A program made the position numbers and the translations under genes. The notes below the pieces were generated by a model, which made no database searches, was not told where the DNA came from, and worked only from the letters and a program-made list of their open reading frames with translations. Of a stretch of DNA of 64,000 bases, positions 53,723-62,015 are shown one piece after another (positions within the stretch are counted from its first letter, which is position 1; each line of letters starts with the position of its first letter). The stretch comes from Bradyrhizobium sp. 199 (GTDB lineage: Bacteria > Pseudomonadota > Alphaproteobacteria > Rhizobiales > Xanthobacteraceae): NCBI RefSeq assembly GCF_023073355.1, contig NZ_JADPJI010000005.1, forward strand, positions 1,922,001 to 1,986,000. The letters are read 5' to 3'.

Positions 53723-54565
53723 ATGATGAACCAGCTCGCACAGCAACAGCCAGTCCCCGGTCGCACGGCCGAGATGCAGCCCAAGCCGGATCACGGCGAA
53801 GAGAGCTACAAAGGGTCCGGCAAGCTCAGCGGCCGCGCGACCGTTGTCACGGGCGGCGACAGCGGCATCGGCCGCGCGACCGCGATCGCTTTTGCTCGCG
53901 AAGGTGCAGACGTGCTGATCTCGTACCTCGACGAGCATGACGACGCCAAGGAAACAGCGCGCTGGGTGGAGCAGGCTGGGCGCAAGGCCGTGCTCGTTCC
54001 CGGCGATATCCAGGATCCGGCGCACTGCCGCGCGATCATTCAGAAGACAGTGGAGGCGTTCGGCCGCATCGACGTGCTCGTGAACAACGCGGCGTTCCAG
54101 ATGACTCGAGACAGTTTGGAGGAGACGCCGGACGATGAATGGGATCGGACGTTCAACACCAACATCAATGCGATCTTCCATCTGTGCAAGGCGGCGCTGC
54201 CGCACATGAAGGCGGGGTCGTCGATCGTGAACACGAGTTCGGTGAACTCGGACAAGGCCCCACCCAAGCTCATCGCCTACTCCGCAACCAAGGCGGCGAT
54301 CGCCAATTTCACCGCGAGCCTGGGCCAGCTCATCGCCGAGCGCGGTATCCGCGTGAACTGCGTCGCACCCGGTCCGATCTGGACGCCGCTGATCCCCGCG
54401 ACCATGCCGCCTCAGCAGGTGCAGAGCTTCGGCCAGGAAGTGCCGATGAAACGTCCGGGCCAGCCCGCGGAGGTCGCGCCGATCTTCGTGTTCCTGGCCT
54501 CTGATCAGGCCAGTTACGTCACCGGCGCGCGCTACGCCGTCACCGGCGGCACGCCGGTCCTCTGA
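53723..54565 (+). CDS. SDR-family oxidoreductase (YghA/YhdF-like)
   Basis: The 280-residue protein begins with a polar extension of about 35 residues (MMNQLAQQQPVPGRTAEMQPKPD). An SDR core follows with TGGDSGIGRATA, NNAA, catalytic Ser in VNTSSVN, YSATK (Tyr/Lys) and TGARYAVTGG at the end. The long N-terminal lead is typical of YghA/YhdF-like proteins, often stress-induced. An NAD(P)-dependent reaction is expected. It precedes the degraded isomerase gene. Confidence 0.9.
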   Translation: MMNQLAQQQPVPGRTAEMQPKPDHGEESYKGSGKLSGRATVVTGGDSGIGRATAIAFAREGADVLISYLDEHDDAKETARWVEQAGRKAVLVPGDIQDPAHCRAIIQKTVEAFGRIDVLVNNAAFQMTRDSLEETPDDEWDRTFNTNINAIFHLCKAALPHMKAGSSIVNTSSVNSDKAPPKLIAYSATKAAIANFTASLGQLIAERGIRVNCVAPGPIWTPLIPATMPPQQVQSFGQEVPMKRPGQPAEVAPIFVFLASDQASYVTGARYAVTGGTPVL

Positions 54566-54576
54566 GGAGCGGACAG

Positions 54577-54930
54577 GTGGATTGGCTCCCGCTCAAATTG
54601 ACGACACCCACGCGGGACGATGTGTTCGGCGGCAGGATCATCGCGAACCGGCTGGGCCGCGATGATTTGCCCGCCGGGCGCATCGCGAGACCTGGGAGGT
54701 TAGCGACGTCGACGAAGACATTGCGACGACGCGACCGGCATGTTGCCGGTCCACCTCCATGCCCAATGACGAGGTGGCGCGCCGGCTCGAATGCCAGCCG
54801 AACGGAAAGACCGAGGCATGGCACATCCTCGACGCCGGCAACGGCGCGACCGCCCTGCTCGGCACGCATCGACGACCGCGGAGAACCTGGCTTTGGCATC
54901 GCGGATCCAATTTCGCGCACGGGCAAGCCT
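54577..54930 (+). pseudogene. Class-I mannose-6-phosphate isomerase (ManA-like) remnant
   Basis: GTG 54577 begins WLPLKLTTPTRDDVFGGR with DDLPAGRIA, as in ManA-like proteins. The frame is lost near 54687, where one G appears missing. ETWEVSDVDEDIATT then continues in another frame, a large middle piece is deleted, and GMLPVHLHA (54737-54763) follows. After one extra base near 54764, NDEVARRLECQPNGKTEAWHILDAGNGATALLG follows in a third frame. Conserved pieces appear in the right order, so this is a decayed gene, not a chance match. Confidence 0.7.
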
Positions 54931-54936
54931 AGACTT

Positions 54937-55317
54937 CTATAGCTTTACGCTGACGCTCGCCAGGAAGCCTTCCATTCGGTTGTCTATTTCAGCCTTCGTC
55001 TCCGCCCACGCCGGGAACGACTGAAGAAGATTGTCGTGCCAGGCGATCAGGTTCGCATATTCCTTGAACGGAAACTTTGCACGATCGACTTGGGAGAACG
55101 GCGCCGCGATATCGATATCGGCAAGGGTCAACGCATCGCCAACTATGAACTTACGGCGTTCAAGATGCTGGTCGAGCACCTTCGCTGCGGCGCGGATCTT
55201 ACGCTCAGCGAACTCGATGAGGGCGGCGTCCTTGGGCAAGCCCATCACCGTCTTCCCGACGCGCTCATCGAAGAGAGTGGTCGTGAAGGTGCGCCACTGT
55301 TCGCCGGACCACAACAT
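54937..55317 (-). pseudogene. GST C-terminal domain without the thioredoxin domain
   Basis: The 126-residue frame reads as the helical half of a glutathione S-transferase (RTFTTTLFDERVGKTVMGL, RKIRAAAKVLDQHLERRKFIVGDALTLADIDIAAPFSQVDR). The N-terminal GSH-binding domain is absent and no good ribosome site precedes ATG 55317. The frame itself is intact, so a truncated product may be made, but function is unlikely. Confidence 0.55.
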
Positions 55318-55469
55318 GCAGCACCTGCCTCAAGCTGGTGTTCGAACTCGATCCGGCGTCGTTCCTGATCAGGCTGTTGCGATCCGCCGGCATCTATGCG
55401 GCGCTCGTCATGGGCAGCGGGTTAGACTGTCCTATTCTACTCCGCACAGTGCGCGGCCAGGCACCCCGC

Positions 55470-55847
55470 CTATCTCGGAAACAGCTTGTCGCGAATGTAG
55501 CGCGAGGTTGGAGTCAATTTCAGCCCGCGCGGCTTTCGCCATTCCGCCCGGTCGAGCTCCTTCTTGTCGCCGATCTTGAGGGGGCCCGAGGCCTTCTTGC
55601 TCAGGAAGATCGCATCGCTCATCCTTCGGCCGGACCTGCGGTTCTTGCCGTTGACTTCCTTCCACAGCCTCAACTCACCAAGCCTGAGCTTGGGCAGCTC
55701 CTCCATGATCTCGCGATGGAGGCATTTTCTCTCGCTCTCGCCGGCCCGCCTGCGGCCGCCCGGAAACATCCAGCGCTTGTCGCGCCGCCGCCTGACCAGG
55801 AGCACCCTGCCCTTCCTCGCGACCACAAGCTTTGATGACTTCGCCAT
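55470..55847 (-). CDS. Nudix hydrolase
   Basis: The 125-residue protein has the Nudix box pattern Gx5Ex7REUxEE in GRRRAGESERKCLHREIMEEL, with the final Gly replaced by Pro/Lys. Members hydrolyse nucleoside diphosphates linked to another moiety. Basic residues abound elsewhere (RRRRDKRWMFPGG). It starts three bases past the stop of the EEP-family gene and ends the ugp-like transcript. Substrate unknown. Confidence 0.85.
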   Translation of the reverse strand: MAKSSKLVVARKGRVLLVRRRRDKRWMFPGGRRRAGESERKCLHREIMEELPKLRLGELRLWKEVNGKNRRSGRRMSDAIFLSKKASGPLKIGDKKELDRAEWRKPRGLKLTPTSRYIRDKLFPR

Positions 55848-55850
55848 TCT

Positions 55851-56690
55851 CTAGTCCGCCAGCTCGATCGCGAGAGGTTGGTGGTCCGAAGCATCGGTTG
55901 CTTCGTTGACCTCGATGCTGCGTACGTGACTGACCAGATCCTCGGTGACGAAGATGAAGTCGCGACAGTCCGGCCCGTCGGCCCACTGCGCGCGGTCGTA
56001 GATGCCGCACGTTGGCGCCCGCGAGCGCCCGAGACGATTGGCGGTCCACGCATCCCGATAATTCAGACCCGGCCGGCTGGCGCGGTCGATCAGGGCATGC
56101 TGGGGATCGGCGACGTCGAAATTGAAATCGCCGCACATCAGGCTCGACGCAGCGACGGTCTGGCTTCCATATGGCTCGTCATGCCGGGAGCTGGCCTGCC
56201 TGGGGCTCTCCGACGCGTCCTGCTGCAGATCCAGCAGCCGCGTGATCTGCGCGTAACGCTGATCCGCCGAATGAAACTCGAGATGCGTGTTGACGATCCG
56301 AACCGGGCCAAAGGTGGCCTGAACCGTCACCTCCAGGGCGTGGCGGCGCATGCTGCGCACCCCACTCGCCCCCGGAAACGGCAACAAGTGATTGGCGATC
56401 TGCAACACCGGCAATCGAGACAGCGTCATGTTGCCGAAGCAGTGGGTGCTCCCCGCGCGGTCCATCGTTTCGATCGCCGGCCGGAATATCGCGGAGTAGC
56501 CGGGCAGCAAGGCTGCGAGCTGAGCGCTCTGATCCGCGCCATCGCCAAATCTTGAAAAATTGGCGCTCACCTCCTGGAAGCAGAACACGTCCGCATCGAG
56601 CGTCTGCCTGGCGACGGCAACGATTCTGGACAGATCGGTGACGTCGTCGCATCCCTTGCCGCACTGAATGTTCCAGGTGAGAAGCCGCAT
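55851..56690 (-). CDS. Endonuclease/exonuclease/phosphatase (EEP) family enzyme
   Basis: The 279-residue protein starts MRLLTWNIQCGKGC, with N8 as a metal-binding residue of the family. It has a Glu in VFCFQEVSA, RIVNTHLEF, CGDFNFD (catalytic Asp/Asn) and DASDHQPLAIEL (Asp-His pair) at the C terminus. The fold includes sphingomyelinase-like and inositol phosphatases. ATG 56690 overlaps the permease stop (TGATG), so it is part of the transporter operon, in the place held by the unrelated phosphodiesterase ugpQ in E. coli. Confidence 0.85.
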   Translation of the reverse strand: MRLLTWNIQCGKGCDDVTDLSRIVAVARQTLDADVFCFQEVSANFSRFGDGADQSAQLAALLPGYSAIFRPAIETMDRAGSTHCFGNMTLSRLPVLQIANHLLPFPGASGVRSMRRHALEVTVQATFGPVRIVNTHLEFHSADQRYAQITRLLDLQQDASESPRQASSRHDEPYGSQTVAASSLMCGDFNFDVADPQHALIDRASRPGLNYRDAWTANRLGRSRAPTCGIYDRAQWADGPDCRDFIFVTEDLVSHVRSIEVNEATDASDHQPLAIELAD

Positions 56691-57499
56691 CACCGGATAC
56701 CCGCGCGCATGAATGACTGAACGAACTGGCGCTGGAACAGCAGGAACGCGATCAGCAGCGGCGCCATCGTCATCACGGTCGCCGCCGTGATCACCGACCA
56801 ATCCACGCCGGTCTCAGGTGCGCCGAACACGGCGAGACCCACCGTGAGCGGCCGCGCTTCCACTGAATTCGTAACGATCAGCGGCCACAGGAAGTTGTTC
56901 CAGTGATAGCTGACGGAGACGAGGCCGAAGGCGACGTAGGTGGGCCGGGCCAACGGCACATAGACCCGCCAAAGGATAACGAGCGGGCCTGCTCCCTCGA
57001 CCCGGGCCGCCTCGACCAGCTCTTGAGGCACGCTCTTAAAGGTCTGCCGCAGCAGGAAGATGCCAAAAGCACTCGCCAGATAAGGCAGCGCGATGGCCGG
57101 GATCGTATCGAGCAAGCCCAGCTTGGCAATCGCGCGATAGTTCTCGACGATGAGAACGTCAGGCATGATCATGAGTTGGAGCAGCACGAGCGCGAAGGCA
57201 ATGCCGCTGCCCTTGAACCTGAAGCGCGCGAAGGCATAGGCGGCCAGCGTCGACAGGATCAGCTGACCGACCAGGATGAACGTCACAAGCACGACCGTGT
57301 TGAGGTAGTACCGGGCGAACGGCGCCTGCTTCCAGGCCCGGGCGAAATTCTCCAGCGTCCACGGAGCCGACAGACTGAACGATGTGGCGTAGGCCGCCGG
57401 ATGCAGCGCGCTCCAGAAGGCATAGGCCAACGGGGCGAGCCAGATCAGAGCCAGGAGCCATGCCGCGACGGCCTCGACGGGGTGTGTCCGGCCTCTCAT
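56690..57499 (-). CDS. ABC transporter permease (UgpE-like)
   Basis: The 269-residue permease has six hydrophobic segments and the EAA loop ELVEAARVEGAGPLVILWRVYVPLARP in front of helix 5. It belongs to the MalG/UgpE group. Its start overlaps the end of the UgpA-like gene by four bases. Substrate could be glycerol-3-phosphate or a related compound, or another polyol or sugar. Confidence 0.9.
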   Translation of the reverse strand: MRGRTHPVEAVAAWLLALIWLAPLAYAFWSALHPAAYATSFSLSAPWTLENFARAWKQAPFARYYLNTVVLVTFILVGQLILSTLAAYAFARFRFKGSGIAFALVLLQLMIMPDVLIVENYRAIAKLGLLDTIPAIALPYLASAFGIFLLRQTFKSVPQELVEAARVEGAGPLVILWRVYVPLARPTYVAFGLVSVSYHWNNFLWPLIVTNSVEARPLTVGLAVFGAPETGVDWSVITAATVMTMAPLLIAFLLFQRQFVQSFMRAGIR

Positions 57500-58416
57500 T
57501 GGTAGTGGATCCTGCGATCGAGATAGCCGAACTTGAGCAGCGCAATCGCGCTCAGCAGCATGAGAAGCACGACCGTCAGCGTTGCGGCGTAGGAGGAATC
57601 CTGAAACGTGAAGGCGACCTCATAGATGTAATAGAGCAGCAGCGTGCTGGCGTTGTTCGGACCGCCCTTGGTCATGATAACCAGATGGTCCACCAGCTTG
57701 AACGAGTTGATGACGGCATTGATGGCCACGAACAGCGTGGTCGGCATCAGCAGCGGGAACGTGATGCGGCGGAACGTATACCACCGGCTCGCGCCTTCGA
57801 TGGAGGCGGCTTCATCGAGGTCCGGCGAGAGCTGCTGCAGCGCCGCCAGATAGAAGATCATGAAGAAGCCGGCTTCCTTCCAGATCACCATGACGATCAG
57901 GCAGCCCATCACTGTCGAGGGATCGCCGAGCCAGTTCCAGCGTCCGAGGCCGAACAGCCCGCGCAGCTGATCGAGCGCGCCGTAATCCGGTGTGTAGAAG
58001 AATAGCCAGATGTTGGCGACGGCGATCATCGGCAGTACGGTCGGCGTGAAGTAAGCCAGTCGCAGAAAGCCGCGGCCGCGCATGTTGCGATTGACCCAGA
58101 CCGCCATGATCAGAGCCAGCGCGATCGAGGTCGGGATGGTGCCGAACGCAAACCAGAAATTGTTGACCAGCGCCTTCCAGAAGATCGGATCGGCCGCCAT
58201 GGCCTGGTAGCTGTCCGCCCCGACGAAAACCTCGTCGCCGTTCCGCTTGGTGATGAACAGCGAATGCCGGATCGTCGCCAGGATCGGCCAATGCGTGAAC
58301 GCCACCAGCAGCACCGCCGCCGGCAACAGCAGCAGCCACGCATTCACGGCATTCCACCACGCCTGCGACCGGGCGCGGGGTTCGGCGATTGGCGGTAAGG
58401 CGGCGAGATCGGTCAT
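57496..58416 (-). CDS. ABC transporter permease (UgpA-like)
   Basis: The 306-residue permease has about six hydrophobic segments after a Pro/Ala-rich N terminus. The EAA loop DLDEAASIEGASRWYTFRRITFPLLMPT is intact. It is a MalF/UgpA-type partner of the next gene. It lies 57 bp after the binding-protein gene in the same operon. Confidence 0.9.
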   Translation of the reverse strand: MTDLAALPPIAEPRARSQAWWNAVNAWLLLLPAAVLLVAFTHWPILATIRHSLFITKRNGDEVFVGADSYQAMAADPIFWKALVNNFWFAFGTIPTSIALALIMAVWVNRNMRGRGFLRLAYFTPTVLPMIAVANIWLFFYTPDYGALDQLRGLFGLGRWNWLGDPSTVMGCLIVMVIWKEAGFFMIFYLAALQQLSPDLDEAASIEGASRWYTFRRITFPLLMPTTLFVAINAVINSFKLVDHLVIMTKGGPNNASTLLLYYIYEVAFTFQDSSYAATLTVVLLMLLSAIALLKFGYLDRRIHYQ

Positions 58417-58473
58417 TTTTGAGCCGGCGGAATGGCGGCGAATCGCCTCCCCGCCATGTCCCTTATTTTGCGC

Positions 58474-59745
58474 TTACTTGGCCGCGCGCAGCACGCGGTC
58501 GGACTGCGCCTGCGCGGCGGCCAGCGCTTCCTGCGGCTTCTGCGAGCCCGTGACCGCCGCCTGCACGGCATCGTTCACGAACTTGTAGATGCGGCCGTTT
58601 TCGTGGACGGAGAGCTCCGGCACGGCATGCTCGAGCTGATCGCGCGCGACGGTCGCCTGCGGAAAACCCTTGGCGTAGTCTTCCATCGCCTTGGTCTTGT
58701 AGGCGGCGGGCGACACCGCGACGTAGCCGGTCTTCATGCTCCATTCCGCTGCACGCTCGGGCGCCGTCATCCACTGGATGAACTTGACGGCGCCCTTCTG
58801 CTGCTCGGGCGAAGCACTCTTGAAGATGTAGAAGCTGCCGCCGCCGGTCGGCGATCCCCGCCGCTCCTTGGCCGGCAGCATGGCCACGCCGAACTGGAAT
58901 TTTGCGGCGTCCTTGACGGCCGTAAGGTTACCCGTCGTGTGCCACATCATCGCCGTCTTGCCTTCGAGGAAGTCGGTGCGGAGCGTCGCCCAGTCGATGC
59001 TGCCGGTCGGCATGACGTTGTGCTTGCGCGACAGGTCGACCCAGTAGTCGAGCGCGCCGACCGTCTTCGGCGCGGTGAGGTACACCTCGGTGCCGGCCTC
59101 GTTCATGATCTTCTGGCCGTTCTCGATGGCGAGCGCCTGCAGCATCCAGTAGCCGTAGCCGGTCGTCGGGATCTCGACGCCCCAACGCGTCGTGTTGGCG
59201 CCATCCTTCTTCACCAGCTTCTTCGACGTCTCGACCATTTCGTCCCAGGACGCCGGCGCCTTCTCTGGATCGAGGCCCGCTTCCTTGAAGGCGTCCTTGT
59301 TCCAGTACAGCACGATGGTCGAACGCTGGAACGGGATGCTCCAGGTCTTGCCGTCGACCTGGCCGTTGGCCATGAACGCGGGATAGAACTCCTTGAACCA
59401 GGCCTTGTCGCTGACAAGGTCGTCAAACGGCACGATCGCATTCTCGTCCATCAGCGTGAACACGTCGGTCGACAGCAACACCGACAGCTGCGGCGGCTGC
59501 CCACCCTTCATGGCGGTCATCGCCTTGGTCATCGTGTCCGTGTAGTTGCCGGCATAGACCGCCGTCACCTTGACGTCCGGATTGTCCTTCTCGAAGCGCG
59601 AGACCATGTCGTCGATGATCTTGGTGACGGGACCGCCGACCGCGACCGGATAGTACATGGTCAGATCCACCGCGGTAGCGGGACGCGCCCCCATCGAGAG
59701 CACGGCAAGTGCGGCTGCCATCAACATCGTTCGTCGCGCAAACAT
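58474..59745 (-). CDS. ABC transporter sugar-binding protein (UgpB-like)
   Basis: The 423-residue periplasmic receptor has a signal peptide (residues 1-25, ending ATAV) and a family 1 (SBP_bac_1) fold. Features include DLTMYYPVAVGGPVTKI, the hinge segment SIPFQRSTIVLYWNKDAFKEAGLD, and PTGGGSFYIFKSA. UgpB proteins bind sn-glycerol-3-phosphate or glycerophosphodiesters; the ligand here is inferred from the operon only. It lies 45 bp downstream of the ATPase gene. Confidence 0.9.
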   Translation of the reverse strand: MFARRTMLMAAALAVLSMGARPATAVDLTMYYPVAVGGPVTKIIDDMVSRFEKDNPDVKVTAVYAGNYTDTMTKAMTAMKGGQPPQLSVLLSTDVFTLMDENAIVPFDDLVSDKAWFKEFYPAFMANGQVDGKTWSIPFQRSTIVLYWNKDAFKEAGLDPEKAPASWDEMVETSKKLVKKDGANTTRWGVEIPTTGYGYWMLQALAIENGQKIMNEAGTEVYLTAPKTVGALDYWVDLSRKHNVMPTGSIDWATLRTDFLEGKTAMMWHTTGNLTAVKDAAKFQFGVAMLPAKERRGSPTGGGSFYIFKSASPEQQKGAVKFIQWMTAPERAAEWSMKTGYVAVSPAAYKTKAMEDYAKGFPQATVARDQLEHAVPELSVHENGRIYKFVNDAVQAAVTGSQKPQEALAAAQAQSDRVLRAAK

Positions 59746-59790
59746 CTCTCTCTCCCTCTGTAATCCGCCGAGTGCCTGAAACCACCGCTG

Positions 59791-60810
59791 CTATCCATCG
59801 GAGGTCGCCAGCCGGCCCTGCCTGGCTGAAGTCTCCAATCGGCATTCCGAAACCGGATCGAACCGATGCTCGTGACCGGCCTCCCAGGCCAGCCGGACAT
59901 CCACGCCGGGCTGAACCTTGCTGAACCCATCGAGCCGCACCGAGATCGGTTGACCGTCGATGTCGCACAGCACGATGCTGTCAGCCCCGAGATGCTCGAC
60001 GGCCTTGACCCGCGCAGCATGATCCCCACCGGACACGATACGGATGTGCTCCGGCCGAATGCCGATGAGATGATCGCCCTGACGCACCAGATTCATCGGC
60101 GGTGTACCGATGAACCGCGCCGTGAACGCCGTCGCCGGCCGGTTGTAGAGCTCTTCCGGCGAGCCGTTCTGCTCGATAACGCCATCGCGCATCAACACGA
60201 CGCGGTCCGCCATGGTCATGGCTTCGGTCTGATCGTGGGTGACGTAGACCATCGTCATGCCGAGACGCTGCTGCAACGCACGGATTTCCGTTCGCATCTC
60301 GTGTCGCAACTTGGCGTCGAGGTTGGACAGCGGCTCGTCCATGAGACAGACCCGCGCCTCGGCGATGATGGCGCGTCCCAGCGCGACGCGCTGGCGCTGC
60401 CCTCCCGAGAGTTGCGACGGTTTGCGATCGAGCAGATGCGCCAGACCAACGATGTCGGCGACGCGACGAAGCCGGGCGTCACGCTCGGCGCGCGACACGC
60501 GCCGCACGCGCAGGCCGAAGATGATGTTCTCGGCCACGCTCAAATGCGGGAACAGGGCATAGGACTGGAACACCATGGAGATCTTCCGGTCCGCCGGCGA
60601 CAGGCGGGTCACATCGACGCCGCCGATGGCGATCGTGCCGGCGTCGGCCTCCTCGAGACCGGCGATCAGCCGCAGCGTGGTCGACTTGCCGCAGCCGGAC
60701 GGTCCGAGCAGCACCAGCAGCGAGCCCTCATCCGCCGTCAGACTGATGTCATCGACGGCGCGCATCGCGCCCCACGACTTGGAGACATGACTCAGCATAA
60801 TCGCCGACAT
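59791..60810 (-). CDS. ugpC: ABC transporter ATP-binding protein (UgpC/MalK-like)
   Basis: The 339-residue ATPase carries Walker A LLGPSGCGKSTTLR, LSGGQRQRVALGRAI signature, Walker B VCLMDEPLSNLDAKLR and a C-terminal TOBE-type regulatory domain (LIGIRPEHIRIV). It is first in the operon and about 220 bp from the divergent DeoR-like regulator. The symbol reflects family similarity; the substrate is not proven. Confidence 0.9.
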   Translation of the reverse strand: MSAIMLSHVSKSWGAMRAVDDISLTADEGSLLVLLGPSGCGKSTTLRLIAGLEEADAGTIAIGGVDVTRLSPADRKISMVFQSYALFPHLSVAENIIFGLRVRRVSRAERDARLRRVADIVGLAHLLDRKPSQLSGGQRQRVALGRAIIAEARVCLMDEPLSNLDAKLRHEMRTEIRALQQRLGMTMVYVTHDQTEAMTMADRVVLMRDGVIEQNGSPEELYNRPATAFTARFIGTPPMNLVRQGDHLIGIRPEHIRIVSGGDHAARVKAVEHLGADSIVLCDIDGQPISVRLDGFSKVQPGVDVRLAWEAGHEHRFDPVSECRLETSARQGRLATSDG

Positions 60811-60939
60811 GGCCGGTTCGCTCTCAGCATGATGCAGCTACGCTGACGGCGGCTCGCTCGAACGGAGCAGCGCATGCCGGTCCAAGCCGGTCCATGCATC
60901 CTCCCTCGATCCACGCGCATTCATCGGCGTAGCGACTAT

Positions 60940-60957
60940 TATGTTCATATGAACATA
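60940..60957. promoter_or_regulatory. Operator of the DeoR-like regulator (GlpR-type palindrome)
   Basis: TATGTTCATATGAACATA is a perfect 18-bp palindrome in the 220 bp between the divergent ugpC-like and DeoR-like genes. The half-site TATGTTC matches E. coli GlpR operator halves. A weaker repeat of its core (TCATATGA) lies at 60966-60973. Binding of the adjacent regulator is inferred and would control both transcription units. Confidence 0.7.
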
Positions 60958-61030
60958 GTGTGACATCATATGAAACAGAAAATTGCGCCCCTGTCGTTCA
61001 AGTGATATTTTTGTCGGGAACGGAGGGCTC

Positions 61031-61834
61031 ATGTCCAGGAGCGCCACGACACGTCAGGTCCACATACTGGAGATCGTACGCGAGCAAAGCTTCGCTTCAA
61101 TCGAGCAGCTTGCGGCGCGTTTCGAGGTGACCCAGCAGACCATCCGCCGCCTTGTGAATGCGCTCTGCGACCAGGGACTGCTTCGGCGCGTGCATGGCGG
61201 GGTTAGTCTCCCCGTCCAGAATCAGAACCTTGCTTATAGCAGCAGGCACAGGCTGAACGCCGAGGCCAAGCGGCGCATCGCGCATGCGACCGCCAAGCTC
61301 ATCCCCGACGGAACGTCGCTGATGATCGGGCTCGGCACGACGCCCGAATATGTCGCGCAGGCGCTCTCCCGCCGACGGGATCTGCGGGTGATCACCAATA
61401 GCCTGAACGTGGCCGCAGCCTTCTCACATAATCCGGACGTGGAGATCACCATCGCCGGCGGCACGCTGCGGCCGCTCGACCGCGATATCATTGGAGAAGC
61501 CGCCGTGCGCTTCTTCTCGGGATTCCGCGCCGATTTCGGGATCTTCGGTGTTGGCGGCGTCGATCCGGACGGCTCACTGCTCGACTTCCACGTTGATGAA
61601 GTCAAGGCACGCCGATCGATCGCCGCCAATTCACGAACGTCCGTGCTCGTGGCCGACATCACCAAATTCGGGCGCAATGCGACGGTTCGTGGCGGCCACC
61701 TCGACCATTGCCACCATCTCGTCATCGACGACCGATTGCCGGCAGCGTTTGAACTGATTGCGCAAAGATATAGCGGCCAGCTCCATACGGCCGGCGACGC
61801 TCGCGCTGACTTCGAGCGCCTCGGCAATACCTAG
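61031..61834 (+). CDS. DeoR-family transcriptional regulator (GlpR-like)
   Basis: The 267-residue protein has an N-terminal HTH (MSRSATTRQVHILEIVREQSFASIEQLAARFEVTQQTIRRLVNALCDQGLLRRVHGG). The C-terminal DeoRC sensor domain has GLGTTPEYVAQAL, DRDIIGEAAVRFFSGFRADFGIFGVGGVD and ARRSIAANSRTSVLVADITKFGR. DeoR-type repressors respond to sugar phosphates. ATG 61031 has GGAGGG upstream; the frame from 60983 runs through the operator region and is not the start. Confidence 0.9.
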   Translation: MSRSATTRQVHILEIVREQSFASIEQLAARFEVTQQTIRRLVNALCDQGLLRRVHGGVSLPVQNQNLAYSSRHRLNAEAKRRIAHATAKLIPDGTSLMIGLGTTPEYVAQALSRRRDLRVITNSLNVAAAFSHNPDVEITIAGGTLRPLDRDIIGEAAVRFFSGFRADFGIFGVGGVDPDGSLLDFHVDEVKARRSIAANSRTSVLVADITKFGRNATVRGGHLDHCHHLVIDDRLPAAFELIAQRYSGQLHTAGDARADFERLGNT

Positions 61835-61952
61835 TCGGTCCCTGCACATCACGCTGCAACACGATCGCGCCTCCCCGGAGGCGAGACCCACAATCGATTC
61901 ACGCTCCGCGCCGAGCGGGCGGACGACGATCCATTTTGGCGCGGTTGACTTG

Positions 61953-61978
61953 TTATAACATTTGGACAAATGTCCTAA
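61953..61978. promoter_or_regulatory. Imperfect palindrome upstream of the second ABC cluster
   Basis: TTATAACATTT-GGAC-AAATGTCCTAA has two 11-base arms, of which 9 positions are complementary, around a 4-base centre. TTGACT at 61945-61950 is a possible -35 box just before it. It lies 38 bp ahead of the sugar-binding-protein gene and resembles LacI- or ROK-type operators; no such regulator gene is visible in the window. Confidence 0.5.
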
Positions 61979-62015
61979 CTAACCGGAAATATGAATAGAT
62001 TTTCGGGAGGATCGC

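Noticed and set aside
53482..53940. 152-codon ORF upstream of the SDR gene
   Set aside because: No family motif, low-complexity tail, and overlap with the clear SDR start at 53723.
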